Source: an uncultured Bacteroidota bacterium
GTDB lineage: Bacteria > Bacteroidota > Bacteroidia > Chitinophagales > Chitinophagaceae
Assembly: GCA_903887415.1 (NCBI GenBank)
Contig: CAISPO010000005.1
Coordinates: forward strand, 1 to 64,000
Length of the DNA: 64,000 bases
Reading direction: 5' to 3'
The translations under genes and the position numbers were made by a program. This document shows positions 24,526 to 33,733 of the stretch, one piece after another. The notes under the pieces were generated by a model. That model was not told where the DNA came from and made no database searches. It worked only from the letters and a program-made list of their open reading frames with translations. Position 1 is the stretch's first letter; each line of letters starts with the position of its first letter.

Positions 24526-25335
24526 ATGCACCATCAGGAATTTGAACCTCCCGAAGAGCTAAAGGACACAATAAAGTGTTTTTGGTATAACCGGAGAGAC
24601 TTCGGTGCACAACAATCGGAGTTTGAGGTGGTGCCCGATGGCTACGCTGAAATTATTTTTCACTTCGGAAGTGGCTGCAGCATTTCTTACAATGGCTGCT
24701 TGCAGCCATTGCCTTCACCGTGTATCATGGGCTTGCTCAATCAGCCGGCGCTTTTACACTCGACAAACATTTTTGAAGTCATCGGTATCAGGTGTTTTCC
24801 CTGGACTGTATTCGACCTGTTAGGGCTACAACCCGGCAGAGGGTTGCGGATATTTGAACATCCTGTTGCTGCCCTTCAAGCCTCGCTGAGTAACTGCATT
24901 GAAGGTGGCAGGATAGATGAGGCGATAGCAGAAGTAAAGCAGTATTTCCTCGATGCACGGGCCGTTGCTATTGATCATACGCTATATAAAGCCGGCGCGG
25001 CTATGACCATGGCAAAAGGCACTCTGCCTGTAAGCGAGGTGGCGGTGGCGGCCCATGTCACGGTTCGTACACTGGAAAGAAAGTTCAAGCAGTCTTCTGG
25101 CCATACTGTTAAAGATGTATCTGGCCTGATGCGCTTTGAGCAGGTACGGAACCGGTTATGGCATCATCCAAAATCCAACCTTGCCGGCTTAGCCGAGGAG
25201 CTTGGCTATACGGATCAAGCCCACCTGAGCAAGGAATTCAAGCGCTACAGTGGCACTACCCCAGCAGCATTTGCGCGAAAGGCTAAGAAACAGATCATAC
25301 ACGATTTTGTCGCGTTTACTTCCGGTAAGGAATAA
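24526..25335 (+). CDS. AraC-family transcriptional regulator
   Basis: About 269 residues from the ATG at 24526 (the track uses an upstream TTG). The N-terminal region VVPDGYAEIIFHFG is the DUF6597-like sensor start common in this subfamily. The C-terminal AraC domain has two helix-turn-helix motifs: VSEVAVAAHVTVRTLERKFKQ and LAGLAEELGYTDQAHLSKEFKRYSGTTPAAF. Targets unknown. Confidence 0.87.
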   Translation: MHHQEFEPPEELKDTIKCFWYNRRDFGAQQSEFEVVPDGYAEIIFHFGSGCSISYNGCLQPLPSPCIMGLLNQPALLHSTNIFEVIGIRCFPWTVFDLLGLQPGRGLRIFEHPVAALQASLSNCIEGGRIDEAIAEVKQYFLDARAVAIDHTLYKAGAAMTMAKGTLPVSEVAVAAHVTVRTLERKFKQSSGHTVKDVSGLMRFEQVRNRLWHHPKSNLAGLAEELGYTDQAHLSKEFKRYSGTTPAAFARKAKKQIIHDFVAFTSGKE

Positions 25336-25368
25336 TTTTTCCGCAAGTGGTGTACCGAAAATAACAAA

Positions 25369-25701
25369 TCAATCCTGACGATCTTTTGGGATATAACGAC
25401 TATAAAAAGCACCGGTTCCCTTAGCATCCAGCCGACCTACAATTACTGCATCGGAACTGTGTGATAATTCTATGTTTCGCCGCAAATGATAATGCCCTTT
25501 TGCGCCAGCAGGAAGGTCTGCAATACTTTCCTGGTCAAGGTCAGCCAACTTTAATAGAAGGTTCGCAAGGGATCTTAACCCTTCCGGATCTCCGTGAATT
25601 GAAATCTCGCTCCAATGTTCTTTCTTACCCTCAAATTCATCTTCATTTTGGGTTGCAAATATATCTAAATGCCCGGTAATTGCCGATTCAAAGAGCTTCA
25701 T
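25369..25701 (-). CDS. Imm32-like putative immunity protein
   Basis: The ATG at 25701 gives 110 residues. WSEISIHGDPEGLRSLANLLLKLAD and the following HYHLRRNIELSHSSDAVIVGRL resemble the Imm32 family, immunity proteins against polymorphic or contact-dependent toxins. No toxin gene is adjacent, so it may be an orphan immunity gene or a housekeeping homologue. Family assignment is from pattern memory. Confidence 0.6.
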   Translation of the reverse strand: MKLFESAITGHLDIFATQNEDEFEGKKEHWSEISIHGDPEGLRSLANLLLKLADLDQESIADLPAGAKGHYHLRRNIELSHSSDAVIVGRLDAKGTGAFYSRYIPKDRQD

Positions 25702-25856
25702 AGTCTTGTTGAGTAATGAGAGTGGTTTTAAAAGTATAAAGTTATACAATTCCGCAGTTGTTGGTAAAGATCACTAACAGGTCGGAAAAAGAAAAACAAT
25801 TTTGTCGCGTTTGTACAAGCCTAGAACCTGAGCATTCCGGAATTTTGCTCTTCATC

Positions 25857-27398
25857 ATGTATATGAAAGTAACTCTTGATAACGCACAGGACCATTCTAC
25901 ATACGATGTCATCATTTCCGGCGCAGGGCCTGTAGGCCTGTTCCTTGCCTGCGAACTGGCCCTTGCCAAATGTTCCGTGCTGGTACTGGAAAAGGCGGAG
26001 CATCAACATTCACCATTGAAGCAGCTTCCCTTTGGGATACGGGGGCTCTCGGCGCCTACCATTGAAGCGCTTTACCGCCGTGGGTTACTACAAGAATTAG
26101 CGGTACATAAACGCCTTAAAGACCCGCACCAAAATGCTAAACAAGGAGCCCAACGCCAGGGAGGACACTTTGCCGGCATTCCGTTTAATGACGGCGATAT
26201 TGATACTTCACAATGGAAGTACCGCTTATCCAGCGCTACCGACACCAGTCTAATTTCTGAAATGGATGAGCTGGGAACCGTGCTTGCCCGTCGTGCAGCA
26301 GCCCTGGGCGTAGCCATCAGGCACGGGCTTGCTGTGACCGGATTTCACCAAACCGGATATGGGGTATCTGTTCAGGTTGGTGGCCAATCTTTTCAAGGTA
26401 AATGGCTGGTAGGCTGCGACGGCAGCCGCAGCGTGGTTCGCAAGATGGGTGGGTTTGAATTCGTCGGCACAGAACCGGAATTTACCGGCTACTCTGCCCA
26501 AGTTGAAATTGCCGACCCAGAACAACTAAAACCGGGCCGAAATGTGACTTCAAGGGGTATGTACGTGCAATCTCAGCCGGGGTATGTGCTTATGCAGGAT
26601 TTTGATGGGGGTGCTTTTCATAGTTCAAAAAAGCCAATTACGCTGGAACATGTGCAGGAGGTATTGCGCCGCGTCTCGGAAACCGATGTGACCATCAGCG
26701 CCCTGCAGATCGCAACCACTTGGACCGACAGAGCACGGCAAGCCACAACTTACCGCAACGGCAGCGTCTTATTGGCCGGCGATGCCGCACACATTCATTC
26801 GCCGTTGGGCGGCCAAGGGCTTAATCTTGGTCTGGGCGATGCAATGAACCTAGGCTGGAAACTCGCCGCAACCATCCATAAGAAAGCGCCGGAAGGCCTG
26901 CTGGACAGTTATTATACCGAACGGCATCCCATTGGCGCACGGGTGCTGGACTGGTCGCGCGCGCAGGTTGCTATCATGAAGCCCGACCCTGCTGCACGCG
27001 CACTGCATGCAATTTTCCGCGACCTAATGAATACACGCGACGGCGCTACCTATTTCGCAGGAAAGGTGTGGGGCGTTCTCACACGCTACGATCTCGGTGG
27101 CGGCCACCAACTCAATGGCCACAGCGTTCCCAACTTTGAATTCGAAGACGGTACAAAAATTGGTGAGCTAATGCGCGATGGCCAGGGGATACTGCTTGAC
27201 TTTGACAGCAATGTTTCACTTAAAACTTTGGCGGGTGAATATGTCGGCCAGATCAAGTATGTTTCTGGCCGGGCGAGAGAACAAATGGGTTTGAGTGCGG
27301 TACTGATACGCCCTGATGGGATCATTGTATGGGCTTCTGATAGCGAGCCAGATTGCAGCGAACTGCGAAAGGCTGCCGACCGTTGGTTTGTCCGATAG
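25857..27398 (+). CDS. FAD-dependent aromatic monooxygenase, Rox-like
   Basis: The ATG at 25857 (513 residues) removes 33 unlikely residues from the track ORF. It is a PF01494-type flavoprotein: VIISGAGPVGLFLACELA binds FAD, GCDGSRSVVRK is the DG motif, and LLAGDAAHIHSPLGGQGLNLGLGDAMNLGWKLA binds the FAD ribitol. A thioredoxin-like C-terminal domain follows, as in phenol hydroxylase relatives and rifamycin monooxygenase Rox. The Arr-type gene ends 13 bases away on the opposite strand, which favours antibiotic inactivation, but other aromatic substrates are possible. Confidence 0.78.
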   Translation: MYMKVTLDNAQDHSTYDVIISGAGPVGLFLACELALAKCSVLVLEKAEHQHSPLKQLPFGIRGLSAPTIEALYRRGLLQELAVHKRLKDPHQNAKQGAQRQGGHFAGIPFNDGDIDTSQWKYRLSSATDTSLISEMDELGTVLARRAAALGVAIRHGLAVTGFHQTGYGVSVQVGGQSFQGKWLVGCDGSRSVVRKMGGFEFVGTEPEFTGYSAQVEIADPEQLKPGRNVTSRGMYVQSQPGYVLMQDFDGGAFHSSKKPITLEHVQEVLRRVSETDVTISALQIATTWTDRARQATTYRNGSVLLAGDAAHIHSPLGGQGLNLGLGDAMNLGWKLAATIHKKAPEGLLDSYYTERHPIGARVLDWSRAQVAIMKPDPAARALHAIFRDLMNTRDGATYFAGKVWGVLTRYDLGGGHQLNGHSVPNFEFEDGTKIGELMRDGQGILLDFDSNVSLKTLAGEYVGQIKYVSGRAREQMGLSAVLIRPDGIIVWASDSEPDCSELRKAADRWFVR

Positions 27399-27410
27399 TC
27401 ATGATCGTGC

Positions 27411-27827
27411 TCAATCCTCGATTGCCTCGATACCGAGTTGCCTTGCCCGCTCCACATTCGCCTTCATTGTATTAAGCTGCTCAATAGGGTGTCCCTGCCA
27501 ATCAGTAACCTCACCAATAATTGTAAGCGGATGTTTGGAACGGTAAGACATGGTTGGGTTCCCGGGAAACTTCTTGTCTGTCAAATTGGGATCATCTTCT
27601 ATCGGGCCGGTTGGCGCTACGATATAAATTCTGCCAGGCCCATCGCCCAGGGCAAGTTCAGCCCCCCAGGTAGCCGCATCCAGGGTGGCTGTTAAATAAA
27701 TGTAAGCTGCTTTCTTCCCCTTGCCAAAGTTTGAATTAAAGCCCGGTTCGATCAGGTCCCCCAGCTTCAGGTCGGCCTTTGTGCCATGATAGAATTGCGG
27801 TGAGCTCACTTCATTGATGGACGCCAT
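27411..27827 (-). CDS. arr: Rifamycin NAD+ ADP-ribosyltransferase (Arr)
   Basis: The ATG at 27827 gives 138 residues, the compact size of Arr. The sequence shows FYHGTKADLKLGDLIEPG, YIYLTATLDAATWGAELALG, GRIYIVAPTGPIEDDPNLTDKKFPGNPT, then GEVTDWQGHPIEQL. This is the near-full Arr signature, including the His, Tyr and Asp of the NAD site. Arr ADP-ribosylates the 23-hydroxyl of rifamycins and so inactivates them. Whether this chromosomal copy confers resistance is not shown. Confidence 0.9.
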   Translation of the reverse strand: MASINEVSSPQFYHGTKADLKLGDLIEPGFNSNFGKGKKAAYIYLTATLDAATWGAELALGDGPGRIYIVAPTGPIEDDPNLTDKKFPGNPTMSYRSKHPLTIIGEVTDWQGHPIEQLNTMKANVERARQLGIEAIED

Positions 27828-27942
27828 AGATTGCCCTCTTTTTTGATTTAGGACAAAACTAAGATTTATCCGGGTGGAGGAAAAAAAATCTGCCTGCCCC
27901 ACGGCACGATTGTTACGCCTTTAAACCAAAACCTACAAAAAT

Positions 27943-28269
27943 ATGACCATTCAACTCAATACGGATCACAGTATCACAGGCAGTGAAAAGTTCAAATCAG
28001 TCGTAGCAGAACAATTGACACGTGAATTAGGCCACTTTACTGAACACATCACGCGACTCGAAGTACATCTTGCAGATGAAAATGGCAACAAAGAAGGGCA
28101 TAGTGACAAGCGGTGTACTATAGAAGCCCGCATTGAAGGCCGGCCATCAGTGGCTGTTACCAATCATGCAAATACCTATGAGCAGGCAGTAAGCGGCGCG
28201 GTGCATAAATTAAAGTCGTCCCTGGATACAGTATTTGGGCGGTTGAGGAATCACCAGCACCAATCCTAA
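27943..28269 (+). CDS. HPF/RaiA-family ribosome-associated protein
   Basis: 108 residues with the S30AE/HPF pattern: ITRLEVHLADENGNKEGHSDKRCTIEARIEGR, then TYEQAVSGAVHKLKSSLDTVFGRL. Family members bind the 30S decoding region and stabilise hibernating ribosomes or prevent initiation under stress. The short form lacks the long-HPF dimerisation domain. Confidence 0.8.
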   Translation: MTIQLNTDHSITGSEKFKSVVAEQLTRELGHFTEHITRLEVHLADENGNKEGHSDKRCTIEARIEGRPSVAVTNHANTYEQAVSGAVHKLKSSLDTVFGRLRNHQHQS

Positions 28270-28336
28270 CCCAGATATTGGGTGAACATTTCCACGGATA
28301 GTGGATTACTATGGCCGGTAAGTATTCAATTTCTTC

Positions 28337-28366
28337 AACGTACCTGCTGGCAGGTACGTTTTTTAT
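28337..28366 (+). terminator. Terminator after the HPF-like gene
   Basis: AACGTACCTG-CTGG-CAGGTACGTT is a perfect 10-bp stem with a 4-base loop, followed by TTTTA. Confidence 0.85.
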
Positions 28367-28497
28367 TCAAAAAAAAATCAAGGTTCAGATTTATGGAAAA
28401 AATAATTTCCGGCATCTTACATTGAAGCTGCATAAGTCTTAACTTAGTATGGACGCTGCAAGCCAATAAGTTTATATCATGTAAATGATTTAATGAT

Positions 28498-29367
28498 ATG
28501 GATCCCGGTTCATACAGTTTCCCTACAATCAGGCTCACACTTTTCCTGTGTTTGTTACTGATATTATCCACAAAAACGAACCACGCCCGCTGCTACAAAT
28601 ACCTGCCAGGAAATGCTCCCATAGGCTCCATTTCAGGTACCATACGCACAAAAAACGGCATTGCGCTGCCACTCGCAAAGCTGGACCTTGTGCTGAATGA
28701 CTATGTGATCCGCACGGTGGAAACGGACTCCGAAGGATACTACGCATTTAAAGGCCTGGAGGCAGGTATGTACCGTATACAGGTTTCGGCTGCGGCTTAC
28801 AAAACCACTGTTTCCAGCCCGATACTTGTGGACAAAGATCACGACCTGGAGATATGTGATCTATCGGTGGGCAGCCTGCACCCGGTGCGCTACCGGCTAT
28901 CTTATAAAAATGACCTCAATTGCGCAGATACGCCGCTGGTTAAACAAGTGGACAGCATACTGGTGTTGAAATCAAAAAGGGAAATGATAGTGTTCAACTC
29001 GAGAAAAGTCCTGAAAGTATATCATGTGTCGCTGGGCAGGGTTCCGGTTGGGGCCAAGCACTTTAAGATGGACTATAAAACTCCTGAGGGGATATATCAT
29101 ATCAATGATAAAAACCCAAACAGCGAGTGCCATAAAAACCTGGGTATCTCCTATCCTTCTGACGCCGACCGGCAATATGCCCGCAGCAAGGGGTTTTCTA
29201 CCGGAGGAGATGTGAAGATACACGGCATCATCAATGGCTACGAAGGCCCCAAAGAAGAATACCAAACGTGGGACTGGACCTATGGCTGCATAGCTGTGCT
29301 CGATGAAGAAATGGATGAACTTTATACCCATGTTCCGGTTGGCACGGTAATCAATATTTTACCGTAA
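28498..29367 (+). CDS. L,D-transpeptidase with carboxypeptidase-regulatory domain
   Basis: 289 residues. A hydrophobic N-terminus (LFLCLLLILSTKTNHA) directs export. Residues about 40-110 form a carboxypeptidase-regulatory-like beta domain (ISGTIRTKNGIALPLAKLDL, SEGYYAFKGLEAGMYRIQV). The C-terminal YkuD domain has DVKIHGIINGY and DWTYGCIAVLDEEMDEL with the catalytic Cys in TYGC. L,D-transpeptidases make 3-3 peptidoglycan cross-links or attach proteins to the wall. The added regulatory domain is unusual. Confidence 0.83.
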   Translation: MDPGSYSFPTIRLTLFLCLLLILSTKTNHARCYKYLPGNAPIGSISGTIRTKNGIALPLAKLDLVLNDYVIRTVETDSEGYYAFKGLEAGMYRIQVSAAAYKTTVSSPILVDKDHDLEICDLSVGSLHPVRYRLSYKNDLNCADTPLVKQVDSILVLKSKREMIVFNSRKVLKVYHVSLGRVPVGAKHFKMDYKTPEGIYHINDKNPNSECHKNLGISYPSDADRQYARSKGFSTGGDVKIHGIINGYEGPKEEYQTWDWTYGCIAVLDEEMDELYTHVPVGTVINILP

Positions 29368-29471
29368 CTGCGAAACCCATTTGAGCAATCCTGAAAGTTC
29401 TTAAATCCTCGAATCCTGATCGAACTTTTATTTATCTTTAAACCCGAATGCCACATTCCATCAGAAACACT

Positions 29472-29900
29472 ATGCATACCATAGCGCTCAGCTTTATGTT
29501 ATTGCTGTGCACAAGCCCGGCGCTTCGCGCCCAAAACCTAATCGGTAAGCGTTTTGATGACGCTGTATTGCAACTGGGCCCGGAAAATACGAAAGTTGTT
29601 GATGGCCCGGTAACCAAACTCAGGTACAGCGACCAGGTGATCGATCATCCAGGTTTCGGTGTGTTCAGAGAGTATAACCAATACGATTTTCTGAATGGTA
29701 TCTGCGAGGCCCGACACACCTATATGCCTAAATCGCATGAGCAGGATTTCGTCAACTATTTCAATAAAAAGTTCGGCAAGGGCGATCACTTGTGGCGCGG
29801 GGATAACAATAGTTATATCGCTATCAAAGAACATGATGACCTCTTTGAGCTTATGGTTTGGACCCCTGCTTATGAAGAAATGCTGGATAACCGATATTAG
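29472..29900 (+). CDS. Exported protein of unknown function
   Basis: The ATG at 29472 or the one at 29448 both give a signal peptide ending at LRA. The mature 120 residues (IGKRFDDAVLQLGPENTKVV, FREYNQYDFLNGICEARHTYMP, WRGDNNSYIAIKEHDD) have no motif I know. The gene is single, transcribed toward the dinB gene. Confidence 0.55.
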   Translation: MHTIALSFMLLLCTSPALRAQNLIGKRFDDAVLQLGPENTKVVDGPVTKLRYSDQVIDHPGFGVFREYNQYDFLNGICEARHTYMPKSHEQDFVNYFNKKFGKGDHLWRGDNNSYIAIKEHDDLFELMVWTPAYEEMLDNRY

Positions 29901-29978
29901 TGTGTGTGTTACGTAAAATCCGCAGCAGAGTTACCTTAAAAATTGGCGATCACGAGCATCCGCTAATTTTTATGATCA

Positions 29979-31088
29979 TCAATGTTCAGACCACAAACTT
30001 AGCTGCCATGAGTCGCCCTGTTTGTTGCTGGCCGGCGCTTCATTAAAGTTGGACAGCGATATGCCCAACAGCCTTGTTTTCTTCTCTTCAGGCTCAGTCG
30101 CCAGCAGTAATTCCTTAGCAACAGCCGCAATAGTATCCCAGTCATAAACGGGGTTTGCCAGCGATCTGCTCCGGGTTATCTGCCTGAAATCGTGATACTT
30201 TATTTTCAGGGTAATGGTTCGGCCTTTCAGGTTGTAGCGCTGTAGCCGGCCGCTCACCAGAGCCGCTATCTTATCCAGCTCATCATTCATCTCGCTAGCC
30301 AGTACCAGGTCGTAGGCAAATGTATCTTCCGCAGCCACCGACTTGGTTTCACGATCAGGTTCTACCGGCCGATCATCTATGCCTCTTACTATTTTGTAAT
30401 AAAATTTCCCTGCCTTACCGAAATGCCGCACCAGCTCATCTTCTTCCAGTTTTTTAAGGTCTGCGCCGGTGTGGAGACCCATATTCTTCATTTTATCTGC
30501 CGTCACTTTACCCACCCCGTAAAACTTCTCCACCGGCAGTTTTTCCATGAACTCTTCTATACGCGATGGCCCTATGAATGCAAGGCCATCCGGCTTATTA
30601 AGGTCTGAAGCGATCTTGGCCACGAACTTGTTTACAGATACGCCCGCTGATGCGGTAAGATGCAGTTCTTCTTTAATGGCTTGTTTTATTTGTTTTGCGA
30701 TCTCTATTGCGGAGCCTATATTTTGTTTGTCCTCTGTCACATCAAGGTATGCCTCATCAAGCGAGAGCGGCTCTATGATATCTGTATGCCGGTGAAATAT
30801 CTCCCGTATTTTTTGAGAGACCTCCTTGTATGCCGGGAACCGTGGATAAACAAAGATCAGCTCCGGGCAAAGTGCCGCGGCCCTTTTGGAAGGCATCGCA
30901 GAGCGTATCCCGAACTTGCGGGCCTCATAGCTTGCAGCAGCCACTACCCCGCCCCTTCCTTGCGGCAAGCCGCCTACCACCAACGGTTTGCCCCGGTATT
31001 CCGGGTTGTCCCGCTGCTCCACAGATGCGTAAAACGCATCCATGTCAATATGAATAATTTTGCGTTGTTTGTGCAGTTCATTATCCAT
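29979..31088 (-). CDS. dinB: DNA polymerase IV
   Basis: 369 residues of Y-family polymerase. HIDMDAFYASVEQRDNPEYRGKPLVV and SLDEAYLDVTEDKQN contain the three catalytic acids. The thumb (FYGVGKVTADKMKNMG) and little-finger region follow. The C-terminal QLSLWSEH resembles a sliding-clamp binding tail. It carries out translesion synthesis under DNA damage. Confidence 0.93.
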   Translation of the reverse strand: MDNELHKQRKIIHIDMDAFYASVEQRDNPEYRGKPLVVGGLPQGRGGVVAAASYEARKFGIRSAMPSKRAAALCPELIFVYPRFPAYKEVSQKIREIFHRHTDIIEPLSLDEAYLDVTEDKQNIGSAIEIAKQIKQAIKEELHLTASAGVSVNKFVAKIASDLNKPDGLAFIGPSRIEEFMEKLPVEKFYGVGKVTADKMKNMGLHTGADLKKLEEDELVRHFGKAGKFYYKIVRGIDDRPVEPDRETKSVAAEDTFAYDLVLASEMNDELDKIAALVSGRLQRYNLKGRTITLKIKYHDFRQITRSRSLANPVYDWDTIAAVAKELLLATEPEEKKTRLLGISLSNFNEAPASNKQGDSWQLSLWSEH

Positions 31089-31230
31089 CCGGCAAAGTTA
31101 TAGCGATTATGACATGAAAAGGGCTATCGGAGAGGTACAAAAAAGGTTTCTCGCAAAGACGCAAAGCTCGCTATTCCTTCATTTTGTTTTTAAGACCGCA
31201 AAGCGCGAATGATAATTCTATTGTTGAACA

Positions 31231-31902
31231 TTATACCGTGTTCTCCTTCAGTATTTCAATAAAATCTTCTCGGCTGATCATTCGTGCGCCAAGGCTTTCG
31301 AGATGGGATGTATGTACCTGGCAATCTATCATCGCTATACCCTGCTGCTGCAATGCCTCTACCCAACTGATAAATGCAAACTTGCTGGCATTGCTCACGA
31401 GGCTGAACATGCTTTCCCCAAAAAAAACTTTACCTAACAATACGCCATACAGCCCGCCCACCAGCCTGCCTTGCTGCCATGCCTCCGCGCTGTAGGCATA
31501 GCCCTCCTGATGCAGCCCTGTATAGGCTTCAATGATCTCGTTGCTGATCCACGTGCCGTGTATGCCATTTCTTTTTACCAGGCTGCAATTGCGGATCACG
31601 TCTTCAAAAGCGGTATTCACTCTGAACTCAAATTCGTTTTTCCCGATTACCTGCTTCATGCTTTTGCTTACGCGCAGCTCTTCCGGAAACAATACAAATC
31701 TAGGATCAGGCGACCACCACATAGGCGGCTCATCTTCATTATACCACGGGAAAATACCATTTTGATAGGCCAGCAGCAGCCGCTCATTGCTCAGGTCGCC
31801 GCCAATAGCCAGCAGCCCATCAGGCCGCGCATCTTCAAGAGGCGGGAACCACAAAGTATCATCAAGAAAAAATAATGGCACATTTGAAGGTAAGAAATTC
31901 AA
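31231..31902 (-). CDS. aat: Leucyl/phenylalanyl-tRNA-protein transferase
   Basis: 223 residues including WFPPLEDARPDGLLAIGGDLS, GIFPWYNEDEPPMWWSPDPR, and GGLYGVLLGKVFFGESMFS. The enzyme adds Leu or Phe to N-terminal Arg/Lys of proteins for N-end-rule degradation. The track start is a TTG at 31902; an in-frame GTG at 31881 begins VPLFFLDD and is equally possible, with no ATG nearby. An AAATTTC/AACTTCC simple repeat lies directly upstream. Confidence 0.92.
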   Translation of the reverse strand: MNFLPSNVPLFFLDDTLWFPPLEDARPDGLLAIGGDLSNERLLLAYQNGIFPWYNEDEPPMWWSPDPRFVLFPEELRVSKSMKQVIGKNEFEFRVNTAFEDVIRNCSLVKRNGIHGTWISNEIIEAYTGLHQEGYAYSAEAWQQGRLVGGLYGVLLGKVFFGESMFSLVSNASKFAFISWVEALQQQGIAMIDCQVHTSHLESLGARMISREDFIEILKENTV

Positions 31903-31975
31903 ATTTCAAATTTCAAATTCCAACTTCCAACTTCCAAAAAAAACAAACCTGCAGGCAGGCAGGTTCCACAAGAAC

Positions 31976-33364
31976 TTAACTACATGGAAGAGCGACTGTA
32001 AATTTCGTGCCCTTTGCAAGCTCACTTTCCACTTCAATCGTGCCATTCAGTTTTTCTACATTTTCCTTAAGAATATATAGCCCTAGGCCCGTACCCTTTT
32101 TATTTCCCGGGATGACATAATACATATCGAATATCTTTTCAAGATAGCGCTTGTCCATGCCTATACCATTATCTTCTACCTCGAGATAAAACCACTCGCC
32201 AATCTTACTTGTCTTAATAGAAATGGTTTTTGCAGCTTTGCCATCGTCACTATATTTGATAGCGTTAGACAGCAGGTTATTAAGTATCATTTTCAGGCGT
32301 AGCTCATCGCAATACACTATTTCTGCGTTGATCTCATGGCTGAATATTATGCGTTGTGCAGCGGGCGAAAACCTGTTGTTCATGATGATGGCCTCCACCA
32401 TATCTGTCATGTTGATCTCAGAATGCGCGGCGGCCTGGTGCTTGTTCTTAAAAAAATCGATGGTCTCTGTAATAAAAATATTCTGTCTGTCCACTACAGT
32501 ATCCATCAACCTAAGGTAGTTTTTCATCTCCTCCGGATCCTGTTCATCGCTCATTAACTCTATAAGGCCCTTCATAGAAGTTATTGGAGAGCGCATATCA
32601 TGCGAGATGTTGTGAAGTAATGTATCCAGCTCTTTGTTTGATGCAGTTAACTGGTCGTTTTTTCCCTGGAGCACGTCTTCTGACAGACTTATCTTTTGTA
32701 ACATCTTTAAAGTGAACATCATAATGTTGCCCAATATAAAGACGATGCAAAAAACGTTTACCACCAGCAGGTAGCCTTTTATTTTGCGTGCAGCACTGCC
32801 CAGCACTTCTGAAAAAGCACTTTCCTTTGTAGATAGCTGAGATGAAATATCACTTATCTGCTTCATTGTTTCTTCCTGCTCACCCGGTTGCAACTGCTGA
32901 CTAATCACCTGCCCATGAATGCGATTGCCAATTGAATCAAGTTCATTGATCATTGGCTCGGCCTCGCCCCATATCTTTATTGCCGAACTCATAAACGATA
33001 CATTATGAAATGCCCGGAAGAGCCAGATAAGGTCGGGAATATCTTTGGGATGATTTTTGCCCATTATAAAACTGGCGGTAATTTCTCTGTCGCTGCCGTT
33101 TTTCGTAAGCGCCCTCCGGGCTTTGTTGTCGCCAACAGGGATGCTGATGGCCGTGTTAAAAGACTGCCAGTAAACAGCATCTTTGGTTTGGAGATATGCC
33201 GACAGGTATAATAATGCATCTTTCTGCCCCTTGGAGTACTGTGACTCGCCAATTATATAGGCCCGTGTTGCAGAGAGTATCTTAATTGTATAAAAGTTTA
33301 CCGCGATCAACGACATTGACGCAATGAACACAACTATCAATAATGAAAGGATTTTTCTGCTCAT
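31976..33364 (-). CDS. Sensor histidine kinase
   Basis: 462 residues. Two membrane helices (about residues 5-27 and 203-225) flank a periplasmic helical sensor domain. HisKA has HNISHDMRSPITSMKGL with the phospho-acceptor His. The ATPase domain shows NNLLSNAIKYSDDG, DNGIGM and KKGTGLGLYI. There is no response-regulator gene beside it, so the partner is encoded elsewhere. Signal unknown. Confidence 0.9.
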   Translation of the reverse strand: MSRKILSLLIVVFIASMSLIAVNFYTIKILSATRAYIIGESQYSKGQKDALLYLSAYLQTKDAVYWQSFNTAISIPVGDNKARRALTKNGSDREITASFIMGKNHPKDIPDLIWLFRAFHNVSFMSSAIKIWGEAEPMINELDSIGNRIHGQVISQQLQPGEQEETMKQISDISSQLSTKESAFSEVLGSAARKIKGYLLVVNVFCIVFILGNIMMFTLKMLQKISLSEDVLQGKNDQLTASNKELDTLLHNISHDMRSPITSMKGLIELMSDEQDPEEMKNYLRLMDTVVDRQNIFITETIDFFKNKHQAAAHSEINMTDMVEAIIMNNRFSPAAQRIIFSHEINAEIVYCDELRLKMILNNLLSNAIKYSDDGKAAKTISIKTSKIGEWFYLEVEDNGIGMDKRYLEKIFDMYYVIPGNKKGTGLGLYILKENVEKLNGTIEVESELAKGTKFTVALPCS

Positions 33365-33733
33365 ATCCTAATGCAATGTTAGCGTTTATTAACAATTAAG
33401 CAAAAAAATAATTTTTAAAGACGGGCTTAAATTAAAATGCTCAACTAAAACGGACCGAATACATCTACGATTAACATCTTATTGTAAAAAAATCATACCA
33501 AAATGTTATTCGCCATTTTGCTTGACAGCTTCAATTGCCAACAACTTTAAACTTCCGTGGCGATTCAACATAGCATTGTACCAACCCGCAAAACCTACCA
33601 AATTCATCACTTCAGCATCAGGAAAGATACTGCTCAAAAAATCACCCGCTATTTAACGTTAGCATGATTTTTGATTATAACTTTATTAACAGCAATTGAC
33701 CTACTTTTGTTCGTAAATTTTCAAGTAAATACT
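33365..33733. promoter_or_regulatory. Divergent control region between histidine kinase and protease genes
   Basis: 369 AT-rich bases without a gene. TACTTTTG at 33702-33709 fits the Bacteroidota -7 consensus TAnnTTTG and lies 24 bases before the protease ATG, but a good -33 TTTG is lacking. No RNA or riboswitch fold was recognised. Confidence 0.35.

Noticed and set aside
31903-31961. AAATTTC/AACTTCC repeats upstream of aat as a CRISPR or regulatory array
   Set aside because: Only simple-sequence repeats of a few bases; no spacer-repeat structure.
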